A DNA stretch of 8,080 nucleotides from Chloroflexota bacterium. GTDB lineage: Bacteria > Chloroflexota > Limnocylindria > Limnocylindrales > CSP1-4. Where the stretch lies: assembly GCA_021790375.1 (NCBI GenBank), contig JAJYEB010000071.1, forward strand, positions 1 to 8,080. The letters are read 5' to 3'. The notes under the pieces were generated by a model. The model saw only the letters and a program-made list of their open reading frames with translations. It had not been told where the DNA came from and made no database searches. Both the position numbers and the translations under genes were made by a program. This document shows, in pieces, positions 5,718-8,080 of the stretch; positions within the stretch are counted from its first letter, which is position 1, and every line of letters starts with the position of its first letter.

Positions 5718-6506
5718 TCACAGCAGCCCGGCGACCAGCACGCCCGCCGCCACTGCCAGGCCGGCGATCAGCACGAGCGCGTCCGGGCGGCCGAGCGTGA
5801 TCGGGCGGTACACGCCCCGCGCGCGATCGGTGTCGAAGCCGCGGGCGTCCATCGCGAGTGCCATCCGCTCGGCACGCCGGATCGCGGTGATCAGCAGGAC
5901 CAGCAGTTGCCCGCCGAACGCGGTCACGCGGCCCAGCGGCCCGCGGGGCTCGATCCCCCTGAGCCGCCGCACCGTCCGGATGGCCGTCCAGTCGGCCGCG
6001 AGCAGTGGCACGATCCGCAGCGCCGCGAGCGTCCCGTACGCAAACCGGTACGGCACGCGCCACTGCTGTACCAGGGAATCCGCGAGCTCGGTGGGGTCCG
6101 ACGTGGCGAAGACGAGGAGGCTCACCAGCGCGATCACCGCCAGGCGCAGTGCGATGGCGACGCCGGCCCACAGGGCGATGCCCGTGATCCGGAGCGGACC
6201 GGCCTGCACGGCGGCCGCCACGGAGGGGTCGCCGTTGGCCGGGTTGACCAGCACGGTGAGCAGCCCGAGTCCGAGCGCCGCGAGGCCCAGCGGCGCGAGC
6301 CGGCGCGGCACCCGGCCGAGCGGCAGGCCGGAGAGTAGGACCAGCGCCAACGTTCCGGCGACCCCGAGCGCGAACGGCACCAGCGGACCGGCGGCGAGCA
6401 CCGCGACCACGAGCCAGACCACCCCGACGACGATCCGGGTCACCGGCGCGACCCTCGTGAGCAGCGCCGGCCGGACCGGCTCGAGCGGCGCCGGCAGGAA
6501 GCTCAC
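5718..6506 (-). CDS. ECF transporter membrane-coupling subunit EcfT (CbiQ/YkoC family)
   Basis: Transmembrane coupling subunit, 262 aa, of an energy-coupling-factor importer. It links the ATPase to a substrate-binding S component in vitamin or metal uptake. Hydrophobic segments lie at about 25-40, 42-60, 72-88, 108-135 and 242-262, with less hydrophobic helices between. The long cytoplasmic part, rich in Arg, carries the two coupling motifs: a degenerate first one, RRLRGIE (180-186), and the canonical second one, MDARGF (219-224). These are the short motifs that dock into the two nucleotide-binding domains. The GTG start overlaps the ATPase stop as GTGA (6503-6506) and has no strong Shine-Dalgarno, so translation is probably coupled. 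Gene order ATPase then EcfT matches YkoD-YkoC of the thiamine/hydroxymethylpyrimidine transporter, but the order is shared by many ECF systems and the substrate is not determined. Confidence 0.88.
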   Translation of the reverse strand: MSFLPAPLEPVRPALLTRVAPVTRIVVGVVWLVVAVLAAGPLVPFALGVAGTLALVLLSGLPLGRVPRRLAPLGLAALGLGLLTVLVNPANGDPSVAAAVQAGPLRITGIALWAGVAIALRLAVIALVSLLVFATSDPTELADSLVQQWRVPYRFAYGTLAALRIVPLLAADWTAIRTVRRLRGIEPRGPLGRVTAFGGQLLVLLITAIRRAERMALAMDARGFDTDRARGVYRPITLGRPDALVLIAGLAVAAGVLVAGLL

Positions 6507-8080
6507 CGGGAGAGCCCCGCGTGTCGCCCGGGGAGCGGACGGGGGCTGCCCGCGACGTCGACCCCATCCCGCCACGGACCGGGCGGGAAGTACGGGGGGT
6601 CGGCGAGGAATGCCGCCGGCGGTCCGTCGAACACCACGCGGCCGTGATCGAGCGCGATCACCCGGTCGCAGCCGGGGATGAGCCGCGGGTCGTGCGTGGC
6701 CATGACCTGCGCCTGCCCGTCCAGGCGAAGCACGTCGAGGAGGTCGACCACCGCGTCGGCGCCGCGCCGGTCGAGCCCGAAGGTGGGCTCGTCGAGCAGC
6801 AGGATCAACGGCCGGGCGATGCTTGCGGCGGCGATCCCCAGCCGGCGCTGCTCTCCTTCGCTGATGCGAAACGGATCCTCCGCCGCGAGCGGTGCCAGCC
6901 CGAACCGCTCCAGGGCGGCGCCGACGTCCGGGTCCGCGGGATCCGGAACGCGGCCCAGCGCGGGGAGTCCGGCCGCGATCTCGGCCGCGCAGGTCCGCCC
7001 GACGAAGCCGAGCTCCGGATTCTGGAAGACGAGTCCGAGCAGGCGGACGAGCTCGCCCCCTCGCAGGCGCCTCGTGTCGATGACCGGGATGGCTGTGCCG
7101 TCGCCCACCCGAACCGAGCCGGCGTCCGGCCGCCGGATGCCCGCCAGCACGAAGAGCAGCGACGACTTGCCCGATCCGTTGGGCCCCACCAGCGCCACCC
7201 GCTCGCCGGCGTGGAGATCGAGCGTGACCCCGGAGACCGCGGGATCCCGCGAGCCACCCGGAGCCGCGGGGTAGCGGACGGTGAGCTCCCGGGCCCGCAG
7301 CAGCGGATGAGGACGGGCCGGCCCCCGATCGTCTCCTGGACCGGGGCCCGCCAGGTCCGGGTGTGCCGACGCCCGGCCGGCGCCCGAGGCGTCCGGTTGC
7401 CCCCCGACCGGCCCGGGGGCCGCCCACGCCTGCCATGCGCGCGGCACCCAGCTGCCCAGCCCCTCCAGCGTGCGCGCATGTGCCCGGCCGATCTCGCCGG
7501 GTTCCCCCACGGCCAGCTGACGGCCCGCATCGTCCAGGAGGAGGACCAGGTCGGCAAGCGGCAACGCCGCCTCGAGGCGGTGCTCCACGATCACCACCGT
7601 GCGTTCGCGTGACCGGACCAGGGATTCGAGCCGCTCGAACACGCCCTCCATGCCGGGTGGATCGAGGTTCGCGGTCGGCTCGTCCAGCACCACGAGCCCC
7701 GGCATCGGTGCCAGGACATCTGCGATCGCGAGGCGCTGCTGCTCCCCGCCCGAGAGCGTGACGGTGGACCGTCGCTCGAACCCGGCCAGGCCCACGACGC
7801 CGAGCATCTCGCGCACGCGGGCATACATCGCCTGCCGCTCCCAGCCGCGGTTCTCGAGACCGAAGGCGACCTCGTCCTCGACGCGTGGCATCACCATCTG
7901 GCTCTCAGGCTCCTGGAACACGATCCCCGCCCGGCCGCTGACGAGCTGGATGGGGGTCGCCGCGACGTCGAGCTCACCGACGCGCAGCGATCCGGACCAG
8001 GTCCCGGGCAGCTCGTGCGGGACCAGACCGGTGAGCGCCCGTGCGAGGGTGCTCTTGCCGCTGCCGGACGGCCCGATCAC
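6503..8080 (-). CDS. ECF transporter fused double ATPase (EcfA1-EcfA2 in one chain), 5' end outside window
   Basis: Energizing ATPase of the ECF importer; 525 codons are visible. The chain enters the window at its first Walker A, so some tens of N-terminal residues are missing and the GTG at the edge is not the start. Domain 1: Walker A GPSGSGKS (3-10), Q-loop Q56, signature LSGGE (109-113), Walker B VVLDEPT with E134, switch H167. Domain 2: Walker A GPNGSGKS (299-306), Q353, signature ISEGE (406-410), Walker B LILLLDEPTFGLD with E431, switch H463. Both catalytic glutamates and switch histidines are present. The domains are joined by a Gly/Pro/Ala-rich linker (about 208-262) and followed by a short tail containing PPYFPPGPW. 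Fused ATPases with a second-domain SEGE signature and DEPTFG are typical of the YkoD-like group. An S component may lie upstream, beyond 8080, since none follows EcfT. Confidence 0.92.
   Translation of the reverse strand: MIGPSGSGKSTLARALTGLVPHELPGTWSGSLRVGELDVAATPIQLVSGRAGIVFQEPESQMVMPRVEDEVAFGLENRGWERQAMYARVREMLGVVGLAGFERRSTVTLSGGEQQRLAIADVLAPMPGLVVLDEPTANLDPPGMEGVFERLESLVRSRERTVVIVEHRLEAALPLADLVLLLDDAGRQLAVGEPGEIGRAHARTLEGLGSWVPRAWQAWAAPGPVGGQPDASGAGRASAHPDLAGPGPGDDRGPARPHPLLRARELTVRYPAAPGGSRDPAVSGVTLDLHAGERVALVGPNGSGKSSLLFVLAGIRRPDAGSVRVGDGTAIPVIDTRRLRGGELVRLLGLVFQNPELGFVGRTCAAEIAAGLPALGRVPDPADPDVGAALERFGLAPLAAEDPFRISEGEQRRLGIAAASIARPLILLLDEPTFGLDRRGADAVVDLLDVLRLDGQAQVMATHDPRLIPGCDRVIALDHGRVVFDGPPAAFLADPPYFPPGPWRDGVDVAGSPRPLPGRHAGLSR

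Noticed and set aside
5623..6567. Upstream extension of the peroxiredoxin reading frame
   Set aside because: It would run over the EcfT gene and adds only low-complexity Arg/Ala/Gly sequence; peroxiredoxin homology begins at ATG 5622.
5797..6681. 294-codon open frame on the plus strand opposite EcfT
   Set aside because: The product is Ser/Arg/Ala-rich and featureless; EcfT on the other strand has membrane helices and the ARG motif.
6521..7612. 363-codon open frame on the plus strand opposite the ATPase
   Set aside because: It is a shadow of the ATPase gene, which contains two complete sets of ABC motifs.
8078..8080. GTG at the right edge as the start of the ATPase
   Set aside because: It lies two codons before the Walker A glycine. 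ABC ATPases need a preceding beta-strand and A-loop of about 35-40 residues, so the real start is outside the window.

Overview
This window comes from a G+C-rich bacterium (about 70% by eye). Codon third positions are strongly G/C, and long open frames on antisense strands are a by-product of that. The gene set (Rieske-type cytochrome b, GltD-like flavoprotein, ECF transporter with fused ATPase, PrxQ, PIG-L deacetylase) and the TTGACn–17–TAnnnT promoters fit a high-GC Chloroflexota (for example the Limnocylindria) or an Actinomycetota. The sequence does not settle which. No rRNA, tRNA, CRISPR array or insertion sequence was seen.

Layout: (A) 1-2201, minus strand: a 616-aa flavoprotein with N-terminal and C-terminal iron-sulfur domains is followed, with a 4-base overlap, by the start of a cytochrome b that leaves the window at base 1. 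The pair looks like a link between NAD(P)H or ferredoxin and the quinone pool through a cytochrome b complex. (B) 2202-2512: a divergent control region with a promoter-like element for each direction and a perfect 11-bp inverted repeat between them. (C) 2513-4354, plus strand: an unrecognised 613-aa protein with one membrane helix, a proline-rich stretch, a coiled coil, an Ala/Pro repeat linker and a conserved-looking C-terminal domain. (D) 4349-4381: a small hairpin containing both stop codons of a convergent gene pair. (E) 4376-5622, minus strand: a PrxQ/BCP peroxiredoxin and a PIG-L/LmbE-type deacetylase, overlapping by 4 bases and apparently transcribed from a leaderless promoter. (F) 5718-8080, minus strand: the energizing module of an ECF vitamin transporter. 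It consists of a fused double ATPase (5' end outside the window) and the EcfT membrane subunit, again with a 4-base overlap. The substrate-binding S component is not in the window.

All three operon junctions on the minus strand are NTGA stop/start overlaps, so translation of each second gene is probably coupled to the first. The points most worth attention are the flavoprotein–cytochrome b pair, the unrecognised coiled-coil membrane protein, and the inverted repeat in the divergent control region.
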